From Megaleporinus macrocephalus (Eukaryota; Chordata; Actinopteri; Characiformes; Anostomidae): a stretch of DNA of 64,000 nt. Below the pieces are notes generated by a model that was given only the letters and a program-made list of their open reading frames with translations, made no database searches and was not told where the DNA came from. Shown here in pieces: positions 26,201-39,270 of this stretch (position 1 is its first letter; the number at the start of each line of letters is the position of its first letter). The position numbers were made by a program, and so were the translations under genes. Location of the stretch: assembly GCA_021613375.1 (NCBI GenBank), contig CM038725.1, positions 13,380,589 to 13,444,588 of the forward strand. Direction: 5' to 3'.

Positions 26201-27720
26201 TTTTATGAAAACATGGAATCAACATCACATTGAATATATTTCACGCCACTGTTAATAAACTGCTGTACTAATACTGCAGTGCTTATATTAAGTATTTTGC
26301 AATGGAATCAAATGCTTTTCATCAAACAGGAACCCAAATTATCTACTTCATAATACAGACAAACAACACAGATGTCAGTGTAACCTTTAAATGGCATTAA
26401 TCTCTGGTAGCTAAGCAACAAACAATACTGAACTGTGGCCAGTGTAGACAAGTTAATATCACAATGAATGTATCCTCTTTCCTGGCAACATGAACATACA
26501 TATTTTCTCACTGTTTACTTGTGAATGCTTTATAAAAAGGGCTCCATGATGACAGATCTGAGGTTAGTCTTACGTTCTTGTTTTGTGGGTTTCCTTAGGC
26601 CTTGTCCTTGCATGAGGGCTCTGCCCGTCATTGATGACATTCTGTAGCTCCTTCACCAGGCTTCGCAGCTCCAGTGTGGGGCTAGGCCTCTGGCTTCCAG
26701 GGTTTAACTAGACAGAGGAAAAAAAGTTTTAAGCCATTCCATTAGATAAAATGCTAATATTTAGAATAGTCTTTCTTTGTTTGTGTTTTGTACCCCTGTT
26801 TGGTTTGTGGGGTCGGTCTGGAGAGTAAGCAGCTGTTCTGGCACAGTAGAGCTGGTGATGGGAGAGCTATGACTGTTGCCTGTGCCTCGTAAGTTTTGGC
26901 CTCGCAGTTCCTACAAAAGATATGCAAAGCAAAAATGTACTAGCAAAAAAAGTATGTTGACTTAAGGGAATTATGATAGCAATAACTGTTAGTACAGATG
27001 GAGGGAATTATCAGTTGAAAGCATACCTTCAACTCTAAAGCATGCTGGAGCTTCAGTCTCATGATCTCTTGTTCTTGTTTCTGAATGTACTCTTGGCACT
27101 CAGCAAAGCTGTCTGACATCTGGAAGAAATCAAGCACAACAGTCAAACTACATGGTATATAAAGCTATATTACACATATTGTAATTCTCTTTTAATCTAA
27201 ACTGCAGATAACTAAATGGAAGGTAAGAAAACCTTGTGCAGGGCTGTGTCCAGTCTCTCAGCTTTGCTCTTCAGGATTTTCTCATTTGCACGCATAGTGT
27301 CCAGCTCAGTCTCCAGCCTTCTCCTGCTCTCCATCTCAAAACGCAGCTCCTGCACACGACGCTTGCTCTCCATGGCCTGGTAATGCTTCTCCTGAAAGTC
27401 CATACACACACAAATAAATGCACACAGCATGATCACATGTTGTTGTTAGACAATTTATCAGGCCTGAAATGGCTGATGACATTTCAAACCCTAATACACC
27501 CCGAGAACATTCTGCCTGAGATCCAGAGCATCAAGCTCTTAATCTGAACCTGACTATAGGCCAGCACCTTGTAGTAAAAATGTGTCATCAGTTTCCAGCA
27601 AATGAAACTCAATAACATATTAATAAAATAAGAGCAAAATTAAGGGACCAAGAGTAAATGCAGGCAAAAATCTGTTAAAGCAGTGGTTATCAAACTGGTT
27701 TTATAACTATATATATATAT

Positions 27721-27764
<44 letters not shown>

Positions 27765-30700
27765 ACACAACAAATATTATATAAAAAGAGGAAACAAAAT
27801 TAACTTTTAAATTATATGGCCTGAACGTGACCTGGGTCTGGTCCAAAGTGAATGTGAATCTGAACTTAGAAGACCTTTTTTTCTTAACATGACTCATTTC
27901 CTAATGAAACAGGCAAGTCGTCTACTTATTATTCTAAACTGGCCCAAATTCCTCTATTTTCATGTGTATGCATTTACACTTCCCAAATCTTTCTTTCCAC
28001 AGCTTTGAACCCAATGTTAAATTGAACATGAAACTGAAGTCAGAACGCATTCTTCTTCTTAAAATGAAGCTCTAAAGAGTTCAAGTGTCTTTGCTTGATG
28101 ATTGGTCAGGTTGGTGGAGTGGGAAGGAAAACAAGATATTATAGATTGAGCTAATATATTATAGATTAACCAAACGTCAAAAGGCATTTAGAGGTAATCA
28201 CTATACATTCATTGAAAGAAGAATTTGTCCTTTGAATAACATTTTGAACTTTTGAATTACACTTTTTGTGACTGAGAACATTAACTAACAAGGTATGGTT
28301 CTGGGTCAGATTCACTGTAATAGTTGATTGCAGCCAGGCTTCAATAAATATTTCAATCAATAGTTGTGTTAAAATCATTATCTTGAAACATATAACTTTT
28401 AAATCAGATTGAGTCACATTAAGAGCTGATCTATGCCATATTCTCACATGCACAACTGTGTTATTTGAAAAACACCGCTTGACTGTAAAACCAGACATTT
28501 TACATTATTTAAAAGCATGTTACTCAAAACATCAATGCACCAACATGCACAGGCCTTTTCTAAAAGGAAAAGTTAAAGTGTTTGAGTGTTCTTGATAGAT
28601 GAAGTTGTTGATAAGGAGCTTTACCTGAGCAAGCTTCTCTGTGGTCTCCTCCAACATCTGTACACGGCTCTGGAGAAAATCTATCTGCTCTCGCTTCGCT
28701 GTGATCTGCGCCTGCATGCCCAGGGCTACCTTGAGCCCTGAAAGCACCAAACACTCACAATCAAATATATCAACACAAATATGGTGGTGGTCAGAAAATC
28801 TAAGACCACTGATAAATATGCTCCTGTTTTTCATTCCTTTCCACTTTAATACAATACATTTTCACTACAATTGATACTATCAGCATAACAATAAGTAAAA
28901 AGTAAACATTTTTAATGTTTACATTGATTTCTGAATATGTTACAACTTGAAATGTCCCCCTATTGCTGTAATGACAGTATGGACTCCATATGTTGGTACC
29001 AAGGCCTCTATAATTAAAAAGAATTTACTTTACTTTGAGTAGTGACCTAGAAATAGTGCAGAATTTTTAATATTTCTTCTTCATTTTAACTTGTAGCACT
29101 TAAGCAAACTTGTGGCTGGCATTCAAACTGTGAAAAGTATTCAGAATCAGTTATCTTCTCTTGCCTGATTCACATGACCTGTAGAGAGAAACCCAGGCTA
29201 CATTGTTAAGTTATTGTCAGCATGTCAAAGGATGCTTTGTGTAGCGTCTTGATGCACTGAAACTTGTGTCACATGAGATCACATTGTTCTAGTTCTCCCT
29301 GAATGCCCCTACATAACATAGAATAGCTTCAAAACAACATAACAAATAGCTTTAGAGGAATCTTACTACAGTGGTTAGTGTAGCCAAACCAAAGACAATG
29401 CTCTCTAATGCATTTATCCACACACAATGTATTGCTGTTTTTTAACAGTATCGTACCACGATGACGCGGTGCAAAACCAGCAAATGAACAAATGAGGGAG
29501 TCATGTTACGTAGTCGGACGATGGAAAAGTACACCGTAGAATAATAGGAGGAAGTTAGCACGCTAAGATGCTCCAAAACTAGCATCTCAGTGTGTAGCCT
29601 TCCTGCCATTATCCACAGCCCAGGGATAATACAGGGAAGGCCACACATGAAGACACTCCTTAAAGAGATTAAATGAATCCAGAGGGTCAAAGTGTGTGGT
29701 CTTCCACCTATTATTCTAAACTGACCCAGATCCCATATCCCTGCAGGAACATTGTGCTTTACGTTTTGACCGAAAACAGTTTTTATGAAAAAAAAAAAAA
29801 AAAAACCTCTACCGTCTTTAAACATGGGCTGTGTTCTTAAAGGATGTAGAGACCTGTATTTGCATGTGTATGCATTTACACTTCCTCATGGCTTTAAAAG
29901 GTCTACAATGACAATGGGGTCTTCTGAGGTTACTAAGTGCAAGTATGAAAGCTCAGCTGATCAAATTTGAAAATTAAAGGCATTGATCAAGCAAACAATG
30001 CTAACTGGTATGTTAAAGTGTTTGTTGTTAGCAGGGCAAACAAATAATAATTAAAAAACGTTTGTATATTACTGTATGCAATAGTTTTAACACCCCCGTC
30101 TTCTTTTGTTTTACATTTTTTGTAGTTTTTTTAAATGAAATTCAGTTAAAAATGGGAAAAACTTAAACATGCATTTGTTTGGACACATTTTAATGCATAC
30201 CATTTATTGCTAAGTTTACCAGCAAATAAATAGAAACTGTACAATAAATATATTAAAAACAAGTGTGTGTTGTGTATAGTAGGGCTGAAATATTTTTTTT
30301 TTTAAATACTAAAATAAACAAGCTGTTATTTGAATTATTTGAATCAAAATTTAACCCAGTAACACACAGCTTGAGAACTGCTTGCAAATAAACCAAACCC
30401 CAATGTGTTGTGATATCACAACCATGACTTGCAGTCTCACATACACATCCAGGGGTCAAGCTTCACCCAGAAAAAGTGGATATTCTGATGTTCTTGGCAG
30501 AACATACTGACAGAAGATCAATTTACAATACTAGTCAGAAAAATCACCTTTAATCTCTTAGTCCTACTGTTCAGGATGTTTTCACTAAGAAAATCAATAG
30601 AACATGTAATTTGACCAGACTTTTGCACAAAACTATACACTACATTTAGAATTACAAGCAAGCTTCAGTAGCAAAAAAACAAGTCAGGTGTTAAAAATAA

Positions 30701-33700
30701 CATTAAAATATTAGTGTGTTAAACATGTTTAACACATGTTTCTAAAAGAAAACATGAATAAATCCTCCAGCATGTGTGCCAAGTAAGTAAACCTATTTAA
30801 ATGAATGCACTGAATGTGTACGTGTATATATACCATGGCCATCGGCTCCCTCCAGTGTTCTGAGCGTGCTCTTGGCCTGCTCCAGGCTTGCCCGGGTGTT
30901 ATTAAGCTGGGATTTAAGCCTACTGTTCTGCTCTTGCAGCTCTTCAGCTGTCCTGCTATGCTGCTCTCGCAAAGCCTCCTGCTTTTCTACAGAAGAATGA
31001 ACACCGTGCCATGAGTGATTACTAAGGCAGTTAAATATGGCAGTACAAAACACCAAAGAAAATAAGGGCACTAAAAGTGATGCATGACTAAAATGTCCTT
31101 ATAAATAAATTATTTTGTATAAACATAATTCGTTTTGATGTACTATTTCATTCATGTTAAAATGATGCACACATCTGAACTTAATGCATCGCTTATTGCT
31201 TTCAATTATGTAATTAATAGCATTTCATACAAGGCAAATTTACAAGATAAATGTAAATCTCATCAAGCCTTGATTACCACATGTTTGGATATGTCACATC
31301 CTTTACCTTTAAGCTTGTCTAGCATCACACGCTGCTCCTCTAGTTCCGCAGTCACCTGCTGTTTTTCCAGCTTTAACTGATGGAGGCTGCGGGTGCTCTC
31401 TGACAGCAGTGCCTGCTGCTGAATCTTCTCTTTTTCCACAGCACTCAGCCTCACTTCTGCCTCTTGCAGAGCAGACTGCTCATGAGGATAGCACATGGTT
31501 AGTACACTAGAATGCCAGTGTTTATTTCAGTCAAATACAACTGTAATGCTGTAATTATTTAATGTTTTATAAATATATATAAAATCCTAGCTTACCCCTG
31601 CAAAAGGGTACAACACATGTATTTAAAGCACCCAAAGTATGGAACAATCGTATGCAAAGGTTTAGGCCTCCCTAGTTTGCCATGACAGCAATTTTTACAG
31701 ACTGTAAAATAGTAAAGATTGTAGTGGCGTTTACCTACCATGAAACAAAACAAATATTAACCCCATTTTTATTAATCTTGTGTAAACTGCCATGTGAGAA
31801 TATATCCAATCTTGTGTTGCGTATATTCAGCTTTTACAATTGCAGGTGTGTGTGTGTTTGGTTCCTCCAAAAATAGCTGCAAGTCATTTCTACATAAGTT
31901 TTACATGTAATTGGGATCTGCCCTGGCTGTCCTAATATTGTGCCTCGTTCAAAAAGCAGTGCCTTATAAGATTAGCTTGAATGGGCAAAATTTAAAATTT
32001 AACCCAGAACTGCTTGCAAATTAACCAAACCCCAATGTGTTGTGATATCACAACCATGACTTGCAGTCTCACATACACATCCAGGGGTCAAGCTTTACCC
32101 AGAAAAAGTGGATATTCTGGTGTTCTTGGCAGAACATACTGACAGAAGATCAATTTACAATACTAGTCAGAAAAATCACCTTAATCTCAGTCCTACTGTT
32201 CAGGAGAACATCAATAGAACATGTAATTTAACCGGGGCACCCAAACTTTTGCATAAAACTATACACTGCATTTATAATTAACAAGCAAGCTTGTTCAGTA
32301 TCAAAAGCCAGTCAGGTGTTCAAAATAAAATTAGAATAATAGTGTGTTAAACATGTTTAACACATGTTTCCGAAAGAAAGCATGAATAAATCCTCCAGCA
32401 TGTGTGACAAGTAAGTAAACCTATTTAAATCTTGTGCAAGTCATTTCTACATAAGTTTTACATGAATGGGCAAGGCTAAACTGCCGTAAGCTGAATATGC
32501 GGGTATATGTTAATGTTTGTTTTGTGACATTACAAAACAATGTGTTATTAACTTACAACTGAATTAAATGTACGGTCACATTTTCTACTCGTGAGTAGCC
32601 GAATGTGTTACTTAGGCATTGCACTCACACCAAAACCATTCTACAAATCCAGTTGCCCGTCACATCTCTGCAGCAATTTCACCTCCCCATGAAAAAAATA
32701 ATCCTGTCAGAGGAGTGCAACTCTTGTCAGTGTATGCTAATCCTTTCCCCTGATGCACAGTATACACTGACACACTGTGCAGCAAAGCAAAACTGTATAA
32801 CTAACACGTACAAATGTAGATGTATCTGATAACATGGCCAGTTAGTACAAGATGGAGATGTGCCTTGTGAATCGCTATCTCTACATTCAATCAGGTGTAT
32901 CCAAACCGCTACTGCACCTTTAGCTGCTGGTTGTCGATCATGAGCTGCTCCAACTGATTGGCCAGGCTGCACCTTTCCTTATTTAGGGTCTCCAGAGACT
33001 TCCTCATCATCTCAGTGCTCCTCTCTCCATCCTGCAGCTTCATCCGCAGCACCTCCGTCTCAGCCCACAGCGCCTGCGCCCTGCCCTGTGCCCCCTCCAG
33101 TTGCAATTGGGCTTGCTGCACCTCTTGCTGTTGGAGCTCGTACTCCCTCTCCCGCTCATCCAGTGCTGCCTGAAGGCGTTTGACCTGCTCCTGGGATCAT
33201 CATATATAATGATTCCACACATTGTTATGATAACGAATTAACACTGTAGCCAACATAGTTTAATACGTTACATGACTCAAAATATAATTTTGATCTAAAT
33301 CAGACCAATTTACACAATATCAGGAATCATATCAAGTCTTTAAGATTACTTAATTTTCCATATTCAATCTAATCTCTACCGACTGCCTTAAAATCAATTA
33401 CTACAGAAAATCATTTCTAAATGTTTCATTGTACTTAATGAAGAAAAAGAAGACCTGTTAACTCCAAACAGGCTAATGATAGAAGCCAGGTAGGCAGGTT
33501 TCCAACATGTTAAGTAATTGGCTGTTACAGATGCGTCACATATATATCAAACTAATAACACCAGAGCATTCCTTTAAAAACCCAACACTTTTTGATTTGA
33601 CTTGCAGTTGACAGATTGATAACTGGAGGGGTACTAGCTTCCATTACTTGTTGGCTATATTCGCCTTATTGCACTACTGCATTTTTAAGAAGCAACCACC

Positions 33701-36700
33701 TTGCTGTCACGATTGACAATGTTTGGAATAAGAGGGGAATAAAGGTAAATTAGATTTTTAGATTAGATCAAAATGATTTCTATTAAAACTTAACTAGTTA
33801 AAGATTTAGGCATTTGAAGATTGCTCTGGTGGAAGTGTGCAGTTGCATTCCACGTGCACATTTTGAATTTAATGGTTGCAATTTTTTTAATGTATTTTTT
33901 AAATGTATTCAATGTAGGACAAAACAGGTCAAAATGTGTGTTCTGAGAATGCAAGTTAAAACTTATCCACTGTCATCATGCTTTTTATTGTTATAATTTT
34001 GATTTTACATTTGAGATGTAAACATTGAGCTGGACCTTCTTTTTAGGCATGTGACCTTAATAAGACATATGACATAATCCAAACACCTAAACTTTAAAGC
34101 AGCAAAAAAAGATATTTTTGCTTTGGGGGTCCCCCTGTGGTTATAGAGTGTATTTCACCTCTGGTCAGAATTACAAATTTCACTTTATGCCCCGCTCCCT
34201 ACAGACATTGCCCATCCATATGCTTGTGTAACGTGCATACAAAGGGCTGTCGATTGGGCTACAGAGGGAGAATTTAGCACACCACTGGCAAAGACAACAT
34301 TAAAGAAAAATAACAATATCAACTTTTTTTAAAACTCATATTATTTTTGTTTTGTTATAATGACCAGAGCAGGTTGGGTTCCATTTCTGAGGTTTCTCTC
34401 TCTCTCAGGGAGTTTATCTTTGCCACTGTCATCTTTGTCATGCTCATCTGGGACCCAGATTTTCTGTAAAGCTGCTTGCTGACAACGGCCACAGCAAAGT
34501 GTAATAAATTTTGAATTAATGAAATGAAAAAACAACTCTATTTGTCAGAGATTATTAAGTACAAATAAAATAAATATACACTGAAAGTCCAACGGTGCAA
34601 TCACATTGTTCTAAATCAGGAGGCTTTGGACCGTCCCCACTGGGGCAAAATAGTCAGAACATGCATTCAAGCTTTTCCCTCTAACCTGTGTGTCCTCTTG
34701 TCTTTGGCACTGCTCTTTGAGGGACTGGACAAGGCTCTCGAGTTGCTGAACGCTCAGGTTGCGCTGCTCCAGCTCGTCCCTCAGGCTTTGGATGGTGAGG
34801 CTGAGGCCTGAGTCCTTCTCCCACAGCTGCTGTTTCTGCCTGCGTTGTACAGACAGCTCCTCTGCAGTCTGACGCAGTTCTTCCTGATAGGCCAAAGAGG
34901 CAAGCAGTGTCAAAACAACTATTCATTCTCATGGGGTCATACAGGGCAAAGGCTTCAAACTCCAGTGTCCTCCCCAGTATTGTGATTTTCCCTTATATAC
35001 CCGGTAAAGAAAGAGTACTTTTCTGTTAAATCTAAGCGTTCTGCTTTTTTCGTACTCCTGGAAACAAAATAGCATGTACTTACTGGCTGCTTTGACTGGA
35101 AATTAAATAACTGAAGGGTAGTCTTTGATTTGGAATCACTGAAGAAGTGAAATGTAAGTTACCATGAGCCGGCAAAGCTGGGCTTCTATTTCCTCGGCTT
35201 GCTGGACGGAGAGGTCTCTCTCTGTCTGTGCCTGCTTTTCCTGCAAGTGAGCCTGAGTAAGCTCCTCCTCCAGTGCTCGTACCTGATCAAGGTCATAAAC
35301 GCTCTTACTTTCTCAGTAACACTCCAGATTTCTTTCGCAGAATGTATGTAGCTATCAAGAATATCAGCATGTGTCTTTAGGACTTTTACAGTGTAAAGCT
35401 CTAACTCAGCTTCTGAAATGATGCCCAAGTTTGTAAGAGGTATTCAGTGTTTGGTTTTGATGTCCTTCAATTACCTTTGCCTCATAGGTCTGCTGTTTCT
35501 CCAGTAGTTCTGAGCGCAACATAGATAGAGAGGACTCCAGATTGCTAATCTGGGACTGGTGCAAGGGAGTCTGGCTTTCCGCCTGTTCTCTTTTGAAAAC
35601 ATAAAAATACAAAGATGTCCATTTAAAGACACAGGTAAGTTTGTGCTTTCTGCTTATATTTGAAAATGTGGCAGACTAGAGCGGTCCTTACAGCAATAAT
35701 TGCAGTCTGGCTGCATGGTCCTCAGAACTACTCAGTTTCTCAGTCAACATCGCCATCTCCTGGTCATGACTGGAAATGACCTGCTCCATTCTTAAACAGA
35801 AAATAGCAGGTGACACAAATTCTGTCAGTATTCTTTGTCCACCTTTTCATATCAGCCATCTCTTGTAATAACATACATACCATTACAATAATAATAACAA
35901 ATACAACAACAACAGCAATATTTCTGACCTCTGTAACACAGATGTGTAATTAAAAAAGAGGTTATTGGAATACTTTTTTCCCTGCTCCGTTAGAATAGAC
36001 TCTGTTCTTCTCTGATTCTCTTTCTCAAAGTCTTCCAACTGCCTCTCCATCTGCCAAATGGAAAAATACAAAAGCTATTGACAAATTGCAAGTTCAGACC
36101 TTGCCTTCAACATGTAGTAGTATAAGGTAAGAATGATTAACCCCTGTGTATTCACAGACATCCTTAACTCTGAATTTTGTTAATACATCTGTTTGTTTTT
36201 AGCAAAAACAGAACGTCATACAGCATCACAAATCACATAAGCAGGTCTATTTTAGTGCATTTAATCAATTACAGTGATTTGAGTGAGTGGTTTAAATCAC
36301 CCATACTTTAAACGACATGAGCTTTATAGCTCGACATCAAAACTAAAGAAGCCAATTTTAAAGTAAGCTTTCTTAGCTAAATAACCACATAAACATGTGG
36401 TTATAAGACAGAAACACGAGTAAATTTATTAAGTGACTTGCCAGTTGTATTCTCTCCTGTAGGCCAAAGTTCTCATTCTCCAGGTCTTCAAGTGCTTTCT
36501 CCAATGCAAGTCCCAGGGAAAGCTTGCTAGGGCTAAAGGTGCCATCACAGAGAAGGTAGTTGCCCTTTCCACTGCGCTTTTCATAGTGCGAAAGTCTGAC
36601 AAACATGTCCTGCAGCATTTCCTCCATGGTCTCTGCTCTCCTTCTGAAAGCCTTTGCTGTATCTTCAGCTTCCATCAGCTTCTGCGCTCCTGTCTGCTTT

Positions 36701-36806
36701 AGTGAGTCCAGCTCTTGAAGAGCCACCTGTAGCTGCTCCATTAGCTCGGACAGCTGTTTAGACTCCTTCATTCTGTAAGAAAATACACACACACACACAC
36801 ACACAT

Positions 36807-36859
<53 letters not shown>

Positions 36860-39099
36860 AATATATACATATACTGTGCTTTTGGAATTGTTAGATTACA
36901 CATTCTTTTACCTCACGTCTGCCAAAGCTTCCTTCTCCATTTGGTTTTCGTACAGTTTGGTCTGTAACTGGATGATGGACTGACGGAAATTACATTTCTG
37001 CTGATCATGCTGCTCATACGTCTAAAAAAAAGGTAATATATTATACATGCAATGTTTTAAAAAAAGCCTGTATTAAGCATTCTTTCACTCTATGGCCAAT
37101 CTGTGGTAGTGGTTTATGCCATGACATGACAGAGAACTTGCCCTGGCCACTGACCTCTCTGAGCTGCCTCTGAAGATCTGAGACCTGCTTAGAATATTCC
37201 TCTATAGCATGCTCTAGAACATCTCTTCCTGGGAAGTTCAAACATCTTGCTGTGCTCACATCCACACTGTTTATAACAGGTCGAAGGACAGACTGTTGTC
37301 TGGAAAAACCATGCTCAGGGGATGCTTCTGATGTTCCACCTACAAGACATAAGCCCAATTATATTAAACACATAGCTATATTAATCCAGACTTTAACATA
37401 CATCATTAAAGACGTTAATAGTCTTACTTGTTGTAGAATTGCAGTTTACTAGCATCTCTGTGTTGCTAAATCCAGGGCCCATCCTCTCCAAAGTCAGCCT
37501 AGTGGCCTGCTCAACTTCTTCTTGGAGCTTTTGGGTTTTCATGGTTTGTCTCTCCAGCTCCTGGCTGTCAATTGCATGAGGAATTAGGAAGTTGGATATT
37601 ACCTCGTATTCTACATTTTTCTTGTATGTTAAATAAATGATTTTGTTATATGTACAGCAATGTGAGTGGATGGGTTAAATGATGTCTTTACAGGAAAAAG
37701 AAAAAACAAGTCAATGTGAGCAGTAACTAAGAGACATTTATTTTGGTCCATTCATCAATTTAAACCCAATGTAAGAAGCTACAGGCTTTTTCAGATAATG
37801 CTCAAAGCAGAAAAACAACACAACAATTTGTTCTGACATAAGTGACATGGGAATGTGTTGGCTTTCATGGCATCTCAAAACCAACAGATTAAAAATTTCT
37901 ACACTTGGATTGGGGAATTATGAAGCTTAGAAACAGTATTTTCCTTCTTCAACCAACTCTATAATTGAAAAAGTGAAACTGTTTGAATGTCATGTCTCAC
38001 TTTTTACATGCAAGATATCTTTGTCCAGGTCCTGTGTATGATGTATTGGTCCTCCACATTCTGGGATGTAATCTAGTAGCTAAACAAGCTGGAGCACTGG
38101 TGCTGGTTCAGTGACAGTGAACTGACCATAGACCTAGTCAGTGTTAAATACGTTATAGTTAACTGTCCTTACCTTAGCATGTCCAGACTGATGCTGTGTT
38201 CAGCGGGGAGATCTTCTTCCGAACATCCTAAAAGAGCCTCAGATTAGTGAAGTCTAACTGTGATGACTCAGTTACATTGCTTCCGATTTAGCTAGCTGGT
38301 TAGCTACTCCTGGCTGGAGTCGTTATTATTTTTAAAACTCAAAAAAGACGTTGGCCAGGTTAGCTTCTGATTCGAATTCCCAGTTCCACCCTAAATGGTG
38401 CAGCAGTAACATTAAAATGTAATTAAAATGTACATTAAAATGTAATTACTGAACGTAACTGCTGCACCACTTAAGGTGGAAAGTGGAATTCGAATGATAC
38501 GATAACTGCAGAAAGCAGGCAGCTGAGTTTTTCCAGCTAACTGATAACTGCTGCACCATTTAAGGTGGACCGGGAATTTGAATAAGAAGCTAACTTCAGG
38601 AAGAAAGCAGGTAAGCCTTTCCAGCAAACTGTCAACTGCTGCACCATTTAAGGTAGAACGGGGATTTCGAATAAGAAGCTAACTTCAGAAAGCAAGCAGT
38701 TTAGCTTTTCCAGAAAACTATTACCAAACCTATAACTGCTGCACCGTTTAAGGTGGAACTGGGAATTAAAATAAGAAGCTAACTACAGAAAGCAAGCAGG
38801 CGAGCTTTTCCAGCAAACTGATAGCGAGTCTTGAGTTTTACGACAACCCACCTTTGGCTGCTCGGCTAAATATAAAATAACAAGTAAATTAAGCTACCGG
38901 ATAACATAAGATTAAAGCTATACACAAACCACTGAGCGGTTCTTTTAACCCTGTTTATAACAGAGCTGAACTCACTCGGAGAAAAAGGCAGCTGAGTCGG
39001 TTCTTCCGTCCCGGACGCCGTCGAGTTTTCACTGCACTCATTCGGCGAGCTGAGCGGCTTCTCACACTTACTAACACCGCTCTGATGGTCTAACGACAT
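23283..39099 (-). CDS. ccdc158: CCDC158, coiled-coil protein, 22 coding exons, 1022 aa
   Basis: Coding exons in transcript order: 39099-38976, 38227-38173, 37564-37428, 37339-37155, 37021-36912, 36772-36442, 36050-35974, 35790-35692, 35589-35475, 35282-35163, 34883-34686, 33190-32918, 31475-31307, 30986-30834, 28737-28625, 27391-27233, 27119-27027, 26910-26794, 26707-26574, 24193-24069, 23569-23465, 23359-23283. All phases join in frame. Diagnostic segments shared with human CCDC158 include EEYSKQVSDLQRQL (exon 4), KDSGLSLTIQSLRDELEQRN (exon 11), LEGADGHG then GMQAQITAKREQIDFLQSR (exons 14-15), FAECQEYIQKQEQE--RLKLQH (exon 17) and SPVHSLLTS (exon 20). Residues ~145-840 are almost continuous heptad coiled coil, with another short coil at the C-terminus. 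An in-frame TAA lies 21 nt before the ATG. The human protein is 1113 residues by memory, so this one is somewhat shorter. CCDC158 is testis-enriched in mammals and its molecular role is not established. Exon 6 ends in a GC donor. The exon 13 start could be 31478 instead. Confidence 0.9.
24296..24412. repeat. Direct duplication, copy 1 (pair at 25226-25342)
   Basis: Both copies carry 'TACACTAATCT', then 'GTGACTGCAATGGCTTATAT' or its close variant, 'ATCACATGTT' and 'ATTCATT-GTTT-CAGTG', in the same order and orientation. They lie 0.93 kb apart in the 2.4-kb ccdc158 intron 19. No exon was found in this intron. Confidence 0.75.
25226..25342. repeat. Direct duplication, copy 2
   Basis: Partner of 24296-24412. 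Between them lie A/T-rich words such as repeated 'CATTAATACAACATT' (about 25050-25110). A four-copy AAGC run follows at 25676-25695. Confidence 0.75.
27708..27760. repeat. (TA)n plus (AC)n microsatellite
   Basis: A short TA run followed by about 36 bp of AC, in ccdc158 intron 15. Confidence 0.9.
28740..30345. other. ccdc158 intron 14, no extra exon seen
   Basis: 2.1-kb intron between exons 15 and 14. Contains a poly-A run at 29788-29805 and a TIR-like word near 30070 ('GTATGCAATAGTTTTAACAC'). That word may be the outer edge of an element whose other end is near 30645. Confidence 0.4.
30346..30802. repeat. 0.45-kb direct duplication, copy A
   Basis: Nearly identical to 31994-32430, with the same order of words: 'CCAATGTGTTGTGATATCAC', 'GTGGATATTCTG-TGTTCTTG', 'AAACATGTTTAACACATGTT', 'AAATCCTCCAGCATGTGTG'. 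Copy A has an extra 16 bp near its left edge. Its right edge stops 31 bp from the 3' end of ccdc158 exon 14. Confidence 0.92.
31994..32430. repeat. 0.45-kb direct duplication, copy B
   Basis: Second copy of 30346-30802, in intron 12. It is itself framed by a shorter direct repeat, GCAAGTCATTTCTACATAAG, at about 31879 and 32436. A mariner-like TIR pair (TATGCAAAGGTTTAGGCC near 31651; reverse complement GGCACCCAAACTTTTGCATA near 32236) brackets part of it. This suggests an inserted element whose right part was later duplicated. Confidence 0.92.
33240..34600. other. ccdc158 intron 11, no exon recognised
   Basis: A 1.5-kb intron where the mammalian gene carries additional coiled-coil coding sequence. 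I found no open stretch with splice sites and heptad pattern here, so the extra mammalian segment seems absent or too diverged to see. Confidence 0.4.
36784..36857. repeat. (AC)n/(TA)n microsatellite
   Basis: A compound AC then TA tract, beginning 11 bp upstream of ccdc158 exon 6 in transcript sense. The (GT)n side forms the polypyrimidine/TG-rich region just before the 3' splice site TTCTTACAG. Confidence 0.9.
37570..38170. other. ccdc158 intron 2, nothing further seen
   Basis: Unique AT-rich intron sequence without recognisable element or exon. Confidence 0.4.
38372..38822. repeat. ~89-bp tandem array plus inverted copy, ccdc158 intron 1
   Basis: Four head-to-tail units start at about 38457, 38546, 38634 and 38734. 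Each begins AACTGCTGCACC-TTTAAGG and runs through 'AATAAGAAGCTAACTTCAG' and 'AGCTTTTCCAG'. An inverted copy of the first ~37 bp lies at 38372-38408, so it and unit 1 can pair as a hairpin with a ~50-bp loop. A diverged single unit (AACTGCGGCACCAGGTGAAA) occurs at 39806-39850, outside the gene. Confidence 0.9.
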
Positions 39100-39270
39100 T
39101 CTTAAACCGTCCTGTTTTTAGCTGAAAAAAATAAACACATAAATAAATAATAACACTGATAGCTCGTCATTTGGTTTGCTGGCTGGCCGAACTCCTGCGT
39201 GTTAACTTTGCAACCATACTTGTCTGTTAGCCACCGCAGCTAACTTAGCTTAGCCTCAGGCAGGGTAGCC

